The notes below the pieces were generated by a model. That model searched no databases and was not told the origin of the DNA. It saw only the letters and a program-made list of their open reading frames with translations. A program made the position numbers and the translations under genes. Shown piece by piece: positions 17,136 through 25,160 of a stretch of 64,000 nt of DNA. The number at the start of each line of letters is the position of its first letter. Positions within the stretch are counted from its first letter, which is position 1. The DNA comes from Rhizobium vallis (GTDB lineage Bacteria > Pseudomonadota > Alphaproteobacteria > Rhizobiales > Rhizobiaceae), in the NCBI RefSeq assembly GCF_003985155.1, contig NZ_ML133691.1, forward strand, positions 310,001 to 374,000. Reading direction: 5' to 3'.

Positions 17136-18533
17136 ATGAAAGAGATTGTCTGCAAGCTCCTGGTCATCGGCGCCGGTCCGGGCGGATATGTCTGCGCCAT
17201 CCGCGCCGGCCAGCTCGGCATCGATACCGTCATCGTCGAGGCCGGCAAGCCGGGCGGCACCTGCCTGACGGTCGGCTGCATTCCCTCCAAGGCGCTGATC
17301 CATGCGGCCGAGGAATTCGAGGCCACGAAAAAAATGCTTGCCGGCAGGAATCCGATGGGCATCCGCGTCGAGGGTGCGGCCATCGATCTTTCCAGAACGA
17401 TCGCCTGGAAGGATGGCATTGTCGGCCGGTTGACGAGTGGCGTCTCCGGCCTCTTACAGAAGGCACGCGTCAAGATCGTCCATGGCCGAGCCCGCTTCCG
17501 CGACGGCAAGACGGTGGAGGTGGAGACCGAAACTGGCCAGCAGATCATCCGTGCCGAGACGGTAGTGATCGCCACCGGCTCCGATCCGGTCGAGCTTGCC
17601 AGCCTGCCTTTCGGCGGCCGCGTCATTTCCTCGACCGAGGCGCTGTCGCTCACGGAGCTGCCGAAAAAACTCCTCGTGGTCGGCGGCGGTTATATCGGTC
17701 TGGAGCTTGGGACAGCGTTTGCTAAGATGGGCTCGGAGGTGACGGTCGTGGAGGCAACGCCGCAGGTGCTGCCGCTCTATGATGCCGAGTTGGTGCGTCC
17801 CGTCATGCGCAAACTCACCGAAAGCGGGATCCGCGTGCTGACGGGGGCGAAGGCGATCGGCCTTGCCGACGATGGCGGAGCTTTGATCGTCGAAACATCG
17901 GATGGCCGGCGAGAGACCCTGCCGGCGGACCGCATCCTCGTGACCGTCGGTCGCCGCCCAAGGACCGCGGGCTCCGGCCTCGAAGAACTCGATCTCGATC
18001 GCGCCGGCCCCTATCTGAGGATCGACGATCGCTGCCGCACCTCAATGCGCGGCATCTATGCGATCGGCGACGTGACCGGCGAACCGATGCTTGCCCATCG
18101 TGCCATGGCGCAAGGCGAGATGGTGGCCGAAATCATCGCCGGCAAGAAGCGGGCGTGGGACAAGCGCTGCATCCCCGCCATCTGCTTCACCGACCCGGAG
18201 ATCATCAGCGCCGGCCTCTCGCCGGCGGAAGCCCAGGCCCAAGGCTATGAGATCCGAACCGGCCAGTTTCCCTTCAGCGCCAACGGACGGGCGATGACTA
18301 TGCTATCCGAAGAGGGTTTCGTGCGCGTCGTAGCGCGTGCCGACACCAACCTCGTGCTCGGCCTGCAGGCGGTGGGTGCCGGGGTCTCCGAGCTCTCGGC
18401 TGCTTTCGCATTGGCCATCGAGATGGGCGCACGCCTGGAAGACATCGCCGGCACCATCCACGCGCATCCGACCCGCAGCGAGGCGATGATGGAGGCGGCA
18501 TTGAAAGCTCTGGGCAGCGCGCTGCATATTTGA
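17136..18533 (+). CDS. lpdV: Dihydrolipoyl dehydrogenase (E3) of the branched-chain complex
   Basis: A 465-residue FAD disulfide oxidoreductase. It has the N-terminal FAD loop VIGAGPGGYVCAIRAGQLG, the redox disulfide GGTCLTVGCIPSKAL (Cys-x4-Cys), the NAD loop VVGGGYIGLELGTAF and the C-terminal HAHPTRSE with the active-site His. It reoxidises the E2 lipoyl group with NAD. It starts 3 bp after the E2 stop and closes the bkd operon. No terminator hairpin was seen in the 186 bp that follow. Confidence 0.95.
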   Translation: MKEIVCKLLVIGAGPGGYVCAIRAGQLGIDTVIVEAGKPGGTCLTVGCIPSKALIHAAEEFEATKKMLAGRNPMGIRVEGAAIDLSRTIAWKDGIVGRLTSGVSGLLQKARVKIVHGRARFRDGKTVEVETETGQQIIRAETVVIATGSDPVELASLPFGGRVISSTEALSLTELPKKLLVVGGGYIGLELGTAFAKMGSEVTVVEATPQVLPLYDAELVRPVMRKLTESGIRVLTGAKAIGLADDGGALIVETSDGRRETLPADRILVTVGRRPRTAGSGLEELDLDRAGPYLRIDDRCRTSMRGIYAIGDVTGEPMLAHRAMAQGEMVAEIIAGKKRAWDKRCIPAICFTDPEIISAGLSPAEAQAQGYEIRTGQFPFSANGRAMTMLSEEGFVRVVARADTNLVLGLQAVGAGVSELSAAFALAIEMGARLEDIAGTIHAHPTRSEAMMEAALKALGSALHI

Positions 18534-18719
18534 GCCGAGCTCCGGCCGGATATGGCGATCCCCGAAACCATATTTGGCCCCCGGATTTCTTGGCAATTTG
18601 TTGAGCCGACACTCGCAACTCGACCATCAGGTCTGCGAAATCACTCATAAGTTGTTTGTTGAGATAACATACATCAAATAGATGCAAAAATTGCATAACG
18701 GATATTATGGAACTAATGT

Positions 18720-20594
18720 CTACCGAGACAAATAACGTTTAGACGAAAATGCCTCTGCGCCTTCCATTACAAGGTGCGATCGAAGCCTCAGTCCCGAGAC
18801 GGAAACCTTTAGATCCTGAGACCTGCGGAGAATTTCCTGCACAATTTTATTCCAATCATCTACCAAATGAGCGTTTTCCCGGGTCATTTGATCAATCCTT
18901 GTTACAGCCGCATTCACGCCCCGCAACCCTTCAGCCTGATGGTTTGAGCCCACGGAAATCTCGCGTACGATCGACGCGATCTGCTCGAATCGCGAGGCGA
19001 TGAGTTTAAGCGTCGAACCAGCTTTGCCAACTAGTTCGACTCCGTGTGAAACCTGACCGCCCGACGTGGAAATAAGGCTGTTGATTTCCTTTGCAGCGCT
19101 CGCCGAACTTTGAGCAAGCGAGCGGACCTCAGCCGCAACTACAGCGAAGCCTTTTCCAGCTTCTCCGGCGCGGGCCGCCTCAACGCCTGCGTTCAATGCC
19201 AGAAGATTGGTCTGAAAGGAGATCTGATCGATTGTTGCGATAATTTGCGACATTTGAGATGACGATCCCTCGATCTCACCCATTGCTGCGACGGCACTCT
19301 CGACAACCCTTTCGGACTGCTTTGTTTCCAGTTGGACGGACCGAACGACCTCGTTGGCGTTTGACGCCCCGGACGCGGTCCGTCCCACGGTAGAGGTAAT
19401 TTCTGATAGTACTGCGGCTGCCTCTTCGACAGACGCGGCTTGTTGTTCGGTTCGTCTCGCAAGTTCATCAGAAATAGCGGTCATCTGAGCCGCGGTCTGG
19501 TTTACGGCGACAACCGTCTCTGCAACGGAAGCGACCGTCCGCTCCAATGCCTCAACCGCGTCGTTGAAGTTGGTTTTGAGATCCTCATACTCCGATGAAA
19601 GTGCTTGGGCGATCCGGACGGTCAAGTCTCCCTTGGACAGATGTACCAATCCGTCACGAAGGACGGACAGGGCTCTCCGTTGCTCAACGCTTGCAGCCTC
19701 GAATGCCTGTTCCGTCGAACGCAAACGGTGATCCGTCTCACTGTGTAGCCGCTTCTGTTCATCTTCAAGAATTCGGCGCTCATCCAAGGCTTTTCCGAAA
19801 AAGGCTAGTGCTTGAGCCATCGAGCCGATCTCATCTCGCCGGACCAGACCGGGTACGGCAACTGATCGACTTCCTGTGGTCAAAGCCTGCATTGCGTTCG
19901 TGAGCTTGACGATCGGCGAGGCAATGCGCGCCTGCATCCACGCGAATGCGCCAACGCAGACAATGCTCACCATCCCTAAGCTAATGATGAAAAACAAATG
20001 AGCCTCGTCGGCTGCTTCTGCGCCCAAAGCGACAGCGGATGTTGAAATCTCTTTCTGGTACCGCTGCCCCCGTTTGATCGCATCTCGGATGCCCTTGAGA
20101 TACGGCTGTGACCGGCCAAGCAGCAGTTCATGTGCTCCTGCCGTGTCGCCAGTTGAGAGCGTCTCGGCCAAAGGCCCGGTGAACTTCATGTAGGCGTCGT
20201 AGGTGAGCGAAATATTGTCAGCGCTCTTGGTCTCGTCCTCACCGGTCGCGAACGCTCTGAACTCTTTAAGCGAATCCGCCATATCGAGGACCCCGGTTTC
20301 CAACTCGCGCGCCGCCTTCTGACGATCGTCTTCATTTGCGAGGAGTAGTTGCAATTGACGCGAGCGCACGGTCTCGAAACGTGCCGCGAGCAAGCCGAGA
20401 CTTTGCGCAGAGGGGAGCCATTTGTTGGCTATAAGCGTTGCGGTCGTATTTACTTCTTTTAGTCGGTCCAACCCAGCTATCCCTAAACCGACGTTGCTAA
20501 GGAGCAACAACCCCATCGCGAGCCCAACCTTGGCGCGCATTGAAAGCGTTATCATCGACGGCAATTTCTTAAGGAAAGGTAGGAATTTCATCAT
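18720..20594 (-). CDS. Methyl-accepting chemotaxis protein
   Basis: A 624-residue chemoreceptor. There is an N-terminal transmembrane segment (VGLAMGLLLLSNVGLGIAGL) and a helical periplasmic domain of the 4HB type with KWLPSAQSLGLLAARFETVRSRQ. A second transmembrane segment lies near residues 190-212, then HAMP. The cytoplasmic signalling domain has the hairpin tip IDQISFQTNLLALNAGVEAARAGEAGKGFAVVA. No C-terminal CheR-binding pentapeptide is seen. The ligand is unknown. It lies between the bkd operon and the 21-43 kb catabolic region and is not obviously co-transcribed with either. A second Met at 20591 is an equally good start. Confidence 0.94.
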   Translation of the reverse strand: MMKFLPFLKKLPSMITLSMRAKVGLAMGLLLLSNVGLGIAGLDRLKEVNTTATLIANKWLPSAQSLGLLAARFETVRSRQLQLLLANEDDRQKAARELETGVLDMADSLKEFRAFATGEDETKSADNISLTYDAYMKFTGPLAETLSTGDTAGAHELLLGRSQPYLKGIRDAIKRGQRYQKEISTSAVALGAEAADEAHLFFIISLGMVSIVCVGAFAWMQARIASPIVKLTNAMQALTTGSRSVAVPGLVRRDEIGSMAQALAFFGKALDERRILEDEQKRLHSETDHRLRSTEQAFEAASVEQRRALSVLRDGLVHLSKGDLTVRIAQALSSEYEDLKTNFNDAVEALERTVASVAETVVAVNQTAAQMTAISDELARRTEQQAASVEEAAAVLSEITSTVGRTASGASNANEVVRSVQLETKQSERVVESAVAAMGEIEGSSSQMSQIIATIDQISFQTNLLALNAGVEAARAGEAGKGFAVVAAEVRSLAQSSASAAKEINSLISTSGGQVSHGVELVGKAGSTLKLIASRFEQIASIVREISVGSNHQAEGLRGVNAAVTRIDQMTRENAHLVDDWNKIVQEILRRSQDLKVSVSGLRLRSHLVMEGAEAFSSKRYLSR

Positions 20595-21062
20595 CGATGC
20601 CCACTACATATTAATATATCGATATACTTCCAGAGAACAGTTAATTTTTGTTGAATTGCCGCAGTTAGGCAATTTGGCCCGCAAGAAGCTGATTAAAACG
20701 GGTGTCACAGGTGCAGTCGGGACGTTGAAGAGCCCCTTCGTAAAAGGTATGGGCCTCTGTTGGTTCGGCGCAGAACACTCAAACTTGTCCCAGCAACGTG
20801 TTCCCAGGCCGCGACATCACGCCTAAGACATTTGTCGACGAGACAACTAACAACAATCTCAGGAAACCCCGATCACCAAAGCAAAACCCTGGTCCAGGCT
20901 GTAAGTCATGTCTCGAGGAAGCGAGCGCGGCAGCAGGCGCCGCCACGTTCTGTGCAGGCACTGTGGCTCCTACCCTTCACCGCGTGCCGCCGCACCTGAT
21001 GCAGTGAAAGCGCTTTCATGGGTTATCTGACATCGCAAGGCATCTTTTGCCGAACCGCCGCC
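20595..21062. other. Intergenic stretch with one palindrome and no convincing gene
   Basis: These 468 bp between the chemoreceptor start and the panD stop contain no reading frame with a recognisable product or good ribosome-binding site. The only notable structure is the palindrome at 21005-21018. The first 100 bp are AT-rich and probably hold the chemoreceptor promoter. Confidence 0.6.
21005..21018. promoter_or_regulatory. 14-bp perfect palindrome, LacI-type operator-like
   Basis: TGAAAGCGCTTTCA is a perfect palindrome with the central CG typical of LacI/PurR-family operators. It lies 45 bp beyond the panD stop and about 410 bp upstream of the chemoreceptor start, with no regulator gene next to it. 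It has no loop, so it is not a terminator. Confidence 0.5.
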
Positions 21063-21518
21063 TCAAGTCTTTCCAGAGACGAGCAGAGGCACGGAAAGAC
21101 TTTGGGCTGAATCGTCGAGTATCTCGAATCGATAACCGTCGTGCACGTCCTTAGTCACCGAATACGTAAGTCGCTCTGCTACGTTGTTATCGGTGTCGAA
21201 GGTTAAGACTTTGGGCTTGAGCTCGGTGAGCTTGCTGTCGTCCAGATAGATCGAATTACAGACGATTACCTGGTCTCCTGGCTGGCATGTCCTGGCTGCA
21301 GCTCCGTTGAGGACACAGCATCTGGACCCGCGCTCGCCCCATATTACATAGGTCGAGATACGCTCGCCGGAATTCTTGTTCCAGATCTCCACAAACTCCA
21401 TCGGAAGAATGCCGGCCTGCTCGCAATGATCGGGATCGAGGGTGATTGACCCATGGTAATTCAGGTTCGCCTCTGTCACACGAATGCCGTGCAGCTTGCC
21501 GGCAACCAACTTTCTCAT
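21063..21518 (-). CDS. panD: Aspartate 1-decarboxylase
   Basis: A 151-residue PanD homologue. The self-cleavage site Gly-Ser is in NLNYHGSITLD, generating the pyruvoyl Ser. GKLHGIRVTEANL supplies the conserved Lys, and WGERGSRCCVLNGAAARTCQPGD the active-site Arg and NGAAA loop. PanD normally has about 126 residues; this one has an extra tail of about 25-30. An AGGAGGACAAA ribosome-binding site precedes ATG 21518. The reaction is L-aspartate to beta-alanine plus CO2. It sits behind glutamate dehydrogenase rather than with panB/panC, so a catabolic or beta-alanine-supplying role beyond pantothenate synthesis is likely but unproven. Confidence 0.92.
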   Translation of the reverse strand: MRKLVAGKLHGIRVTEANLNYHGSITLDPDHCEQAGILPMEFVEIWNKNSGERISTYVIWGERGSRCCVLNGAAARTCQPGDQVIVCNSIYLDDSKLTELKPKVLTFDTDNNVAERLTYSVTKDVHDGYRFEILDDSAQSLSVPLLVSGKT

Positions 21519-21666
21519 TTTGTCCTCCTAGGAAAATTTTATTTTCGTAATGAAAGCGCGGGTAACGACAGCCGACGGCGGAGGCCTCAAGCGGCTATCA
21601 TTTCCCGACACCACTTTTCGGCCTGCCAGAGACTTGTGTGCGCACCCGGCTGACCGTCCAGTTCGT

Positions 21667-23103
21667 CTAAATGCCGATCGCCTTGTATGCCTCGGCGATT
21701 TTGCTGATCGCGATGACATACGCGGCTGTTCGGAAGGTTGTAATGCTCGGAGAGGAGCGCTTCTTCTCTGCAATCTTGTCGTACGCATTGCGCATAACGT
21801 CTTCCAGGCCTGAGCGGACGAGGTCGATCTCAGCTCCGCCTTCCAGAAATTCGTCCCGGAGATCTTCCGGAAACTGGGATTGCGTCATCGCTTCCATCGC
21901 ATAGGTGATCTGCAGATTTCGGCGTTCGCGGCGGCGTCGCTCCATGAGCCCAAACGGAATATGGGTGATGTTCTTGACCCATTCGAAATAGCTCACCACA
22001 ACGCCCCCGGCGTTGACGAACAGATCAGGCAGCACGACGACACCTCGATCCGCCAATTGACGCTCAGCTTCGAAGCTAACCGGACCGTTCGCTCCCTCAG
22101 CGATCAGCCTTGCCTTTATTCTAGACGCGTTCGCTGCGGTAATGGCGTTCTCCATCGCTGCAGGGATAAGGATGTCACAAGGCAGTTCGATTCCTTCCGA
22201 AGGGGACGCGAAACTGGTCGCGCCGGGAAAGCCGAGAATGGTCCCGTGCAGTCCCTGGAACCGCTTGACCTCCTCGACCGGAAGACCGTCTGGATTGGTG
22301 ATGTATCCATCGCGTTCGACAAGGGCAACGATCTTTGCGTTGTCTTCCTCGCTCAGAAATTTGGCTGCGTGGTAGCCGACATTTCCGAAGCCTTGAACGA
22401 CCACAGACAAGCCACGGAGATCGCGCCGGCCGTCGATGCCGTTTTCGTCCATGTCGCGAAGATAGCTCTGGATCGCGTACTGGACGCCCCGACCGGTAGC
22501 CTCGGTGCGGCCGGCGATACCTCCTCGCGCCAGAGGTTTTCCAGTAACGCAGGCGTTCGCGTTCATGACGTCGGAAGGACCGGTGCGCTTGTATTCGTCT
22601 GCCATCCAAGCCATTTCGCGTTCACCGGTTCCCATGTCGGGCGCCGGAACATTTCGACCAGGGCAGATGAGATTCCGCTTGGCAAGCTCCTGTGTGAACC
22701 GGCGCGTGATGCGTTCGAGCTCATGCGCCTCCCATTCGTTGGGATCAATTTTCAGGGCACCCTTCGAGCCTCCGAAAGGGACGTCAACCACCGCGCATTT
22801 CAAACTCATGAGCGCCGCGAGCGCCTCCACCTCTTCCTGATCGGAAAGAAGCGAATAACGGATCCCGCCCTTTGCAGGTTCGACGTGTTCGCTGTGGACG
22901 GAGCGCCAGCCCGTGAAGCTGTACATCCGACCGCGAAGTCGAACGCCGAAGCGAACCGTGTATGTGGAGTTGCACGCCTTGATACGCTCCGCCAGACCTT
23001 CGCTGAGATCGAGATGCGTCATCGCTCGATCAATGTAAGCTTCGACGCTCTCCAGAAACGGCGAGTCGCCAATCTGCTCGTTTGATTTGCCGACGTGATC
23101 CAA
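21667..23103 (-). CDS. Glutamate dehydrogenase (Glu/Leu/Phe/Val family)
   Basis: About 478 residues from a TTG at 23103, chosen because AGAGGAAA precedes it by eight bases. The frame is open to 23214, which would add 37 poorly conserved residues and overlap the upstream gene. The substrate-binding block is PAKGGIRYS and LMSLKCAVVDVPFGGSKGA, followed by NVPAPDMGTGEREMAWMADEY. The NAD(P) domain carries VVVQGFGNVGYHAA. It interconverts glutamate and 2-oxoglutarate plus ammonia. In this operon a deaminating role is more plausible than assimilation, because all neighbours look catabolic. Confidence 0.92.
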   Translation of the reverse strand: MDHVGKSNEQIGDSPFLESVEAYIDRAMTHLDLSEGLAERIKACNSTYTVRFGVRLRGRMYSFTGWRSVHSEHVEPAKGGIRYSLLSDQEEVEALAALMSLKCAVVDVPFGGSKGALKIDPNEWEAHELERITRRFTQELAKRNLICPGRNVPAPDMGTGEREMAWMADEYKRTGPSDVMNANACVTGKPLARGGIAGRTEATGRGVQYAIQSYLRDMDENGIDGRRDLRGLSVVVQGFGNVGYHAAKFLSEEDNAKIVALVERDGYITNPDGLPVEEVKRFQGLHGTILGFPGATSFASPSEGIELPCDILIPAAMENAITAANASRIKARLIAEGANGPVSFEAERQLADRGVVVLPDLFVNAGGVVVSYFEWVKNITHIPFGLMERRRRERRNLQITYAMEAMTQSQFPEDLRDEFLEGGAEIDLVRSGLEDVMRNAYDKIAEKKRSSPSITTFRTAAYVIAISKIAEAYKAIGI

Positions 23104-23189
23104 GCTAGTTTCCTCTGTATGGCGAAGCGTGCGGTCCTGCGCAGCCCGATGGTGAACGTGAAGATGCGACGGTTGTTTTGGCAATGCCG

Positions 23190-23882
23190 TCAGGGTAAGT
23201 GCCTTTGACACCAAAGAGCCAAAAGCGGCTTCGCGGCCGTCCGCATTGCGAAATCGCGACCAGCGACGCAGGTTATGGGAGCGCCGATCTGCCCCTCAAT
23301 CCACATGCCGCTAGCATTCAGATATTCCCCTTCCGATAACGGAAACATCACGCGAGGGAGCTTCACGGCGTGATCCGGGAACCTCGTGTACCTGCTCATT
23401 ACAGTGACGCCAAAGAGCACCGAACCTTTGTCCGTTCCTCCTGTCGTGATGCCGAGCAGCGCATGCGCGTGCCCCCGTTCGAAGTTCAAACTTGCGAACG
23501 GGCCGCTCTGCGCTGAGTACCACCCAAGACCGTCGCATAGCGTGGCCAGCGCATCCGAAATACCGCGGGAGTTGGGTCCTCCTGCAGCCAACGCCTTCAG
23601 CGCATGGTCAAGGTCAGCCCTGAGTTCGAACGGCGTCATTACAAACGTGGCGCATTGCCTGATGCCGGAAGCTTGAAGGATGCCTAGCATCTTGCAGCCC
23701 GGAAGCGTGCCAGGAACACCAGGACTCTGCTGAAGCAGCATGTCCTCCAACGCCTTCACGAGCTTCCGGAGCGCTTGCGACCTACTGGCTGACCCGTCGT
23801 CCTCCTCCTGAATTTTACAGAACTTGGCGCCAAGAAAATGCTCTACTGGAGCCTCTCCGGCTTCGATTGAAAATGGATTCAC
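23190..23882 (-). CDS. Cupin protein resembling DMSP lyases (paralogue 1)
   Basis: About 230 residues from GTG 23882, preceded by GAGAGAGG; the frame is open to 23975 within the previous gene. The C-terminal half has the layout of the dimethylsulfoniopropionate-lyase cupin family: TRFPDHAVKLPRVMFPLSEGEY, then a Trp strand, then FAMRTAAKPLLALWCQ. The positions that normally give the second and third metal ligands carry Leu175 and Phe211; His171 remains. A GPFASLNFERGHAHA motif is shared with the second paralogue at 29715-30404, which has almost the same length. The function is unknown; DMSP cleavage is doubtful. Confidence 0.68.
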   Translation of the reverse strand: MNPFSIEAGEAPVEHFLGAKFCKIQEEDDGSASRSQALRKLVKALEDMLLQQSPGVPGTLPGCKMLGILQASGIRQCATFVMTPFELRADLDHALKALAAGGPNSRGISDALATLCDGLGWYSAQSGPFASLNFERGHAHALLGITTGGTDKGSVLFGVTVMSRYTRFPDHAVKLPRVMFPLSEGEYLNASGMWIEGQIGAPITCVAGRDFAMRTAAKPLLALWCQRHLP

Positions 23883-23932
23883 GCAAGCCTCTCTCAATAG
23901 ACGGACAAGAGCCTCGACAAGAATGGCAAAGA

Positions 23933-23966
23933 AACGGCTGCGGCAACTCCGCTGGCCGCAGCCGTT
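23933..23966 (-). terminator. Intrinsic terminator after the OCD-family gene
   Basis: A perfect 12-bp stem (arm AACGGCTGCGGC on the minus strand, 10-nt loop) is followed on the minus strand by TTTCTTT. It begins six bases after the stop of the ornithine-cyclodeaminase-family gene and lies before the cupin gene. It should end or attenuate the glycerate-kinase transcript here. Confidence 0.8.
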
Positions 23967-23971
23967 CCTGC

Positions 23972-25093
23972 TCAAGCCATGCTTGGCTTGTCCCAGAGGT
24001 TCAACGACTGCCCGATCCCGCGCGCTTTGGCGTTCTCATAGAGTTCATAGCCCCAGCTAATGTCGAAGACTGCCATGCCGCACGCGATGAATATGATACG
24101 ATCCTTCGAGCTCTCACGGCCTGGCTTCGTGCCGTTCACAACATCGCCGAGACCCGTCGAGTCCTTCAGGGCCGGCAGCTTACCGGCATCAATCAGCCGA
24201 TAGAACGGGCCGCCAATGACACCGCTGTAGTAGGCATCCTTGTTGCCCGATGCGATCGCGTCTTCCACGTAGGCCTCCTGAAGGGCCGTGTGGTCGTAGA
24301 CGATCTTGCAGCCCGTCAGGAAGGATTCGTCGGCGTTGACGGGACCGGATACAAGTATGGTCGCACCTTCCTTGATCCATTCGTCCTTGAAGAACAGTGG
24401 CTTCAGACGGGATGCCGCGACGGTAATGACGTCGACGTCCCGGAAGCCAGCCTCCGCATCTTCTACACCGACCGCTTTGACCTTGTAGGATTCCTCCACC
24501 CAGCGGGCCAGTTCGTTAGCCTTGTCGAGAAAGACGTCAAAGCAGACAACCTTCTCCACTGCAGAAAGCTGCGTCATGATCGCCGTGAAGCAGGACTTGT
24601 TGATAGGCCCACAACCGACGACCGAAACAACCTTGGCGTCCTTGTTTGCCAAACGCTTGGCCGCAACACCTGGAACGGCGCCCGTACGCGCGGCGCTTAG
24701 CAGGTTGGCGGACATGAGAGCCAGCGGCGCGCCCGTGTCCTTGTCGTTCAACATCATGGTCAAGATCGAGCGGGGCAGGCCCTTTTGCGTATTGGCGTGG
24801 TTCGAACCGTACCACTTGTTGCCACAGACATCGAAGCGTCCACCCAGATAACCTGGCATAGCTGCAAAACGGCGATCCGGTCCTGCAACCGGCATGTTCG
24901 GAAACTTCGTTTCCTTCGGGAACACGATGTTCAGACCGTGGTTATTGTGGTTGGCGCCACCCATCAGGTAGTCGCCCTTACCAAGCAGGCTGAATGTCTC
25001 TTCGCAGACCGTTACGCAACGGGCCGCGTCAAGGACGCCAGCCTCGATCATGTCAGGTTCGGAAAGATACAGGAAGTCGATTTTCGTAGTCAT
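23972..25093 (-). CDS. Ornithine cyclodeaminase/mu-crystallin-family dehydrogenase
   Basis: A 373-residue protein starting MTTKIDFLYLSEPDMIEAG at ATG 25093, with a GGAGGG ribosome-binding site. It has the family features: the substrate region NKWYGSNHANTQKGLPRSI, NLLSAARTGAVPGVAAKRLA, and a Rossmann NAD(P) loop VVSVVGCGPINKS. It is longer than classical ornithine cyclodeaminase and belongs to a divergent subgroup that databases sometimes label 'tyramine oxidase subunit B'. Members of the superfamily reduce or oxidise imines and amino acids, including iminosuccinate to aspartate. With PanD and glutamate dehydrogenase nearby, an amino-acid substrate is likely, but which one is not evident. Confidence 0.82.
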   Translation of the reverse strand: MTTKIDFLYLSEPDMIEAGVLDAARCVTVCEETFSLLGKGDYLMGGANHNNHGLNIVFPKETKFPNMPVAGPDRRFAAMPGYLGGRFDVCGNKWYGSNHANTQKGLPRSILTMMLNDKDTGAPLALMSANLLSAARTGAVPGVAAKRLANKDAKVVSVVGCGPINKSCFTAIMTQLSAVEKVVCFDVFLDKANELARWVEESYKVKAVGVEDAEAGFRDVDVITVAASRLKPLFFKDEWIKEGATILVSGPVNADESFLTGCKIVYDHTALQEAYVEDAIASGNKDAYYSGVIGGPFYRLIDAGKLPALKDSTGLGDVVNGTKPGRESSKDRIIFIACGMAVFDISWGYELYENAKARGIGQSLNLWDKPSMA

Positions 25094-25160
25094 TGGTTTC
25101 AACCCTCCGGGTGTGTTGGTGAATGCTTGTTGGATACCTGGCCCGACCGCGTCAGGTTCT

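Noticed and set aside
14727..17303. Long open frame (858 codons) on the minus strand
   Set aside because: Antisense to the bkd E1 beta and E2 genes, which carry unambiguous catalytic motifs; no domain is visible in the antisense translation.
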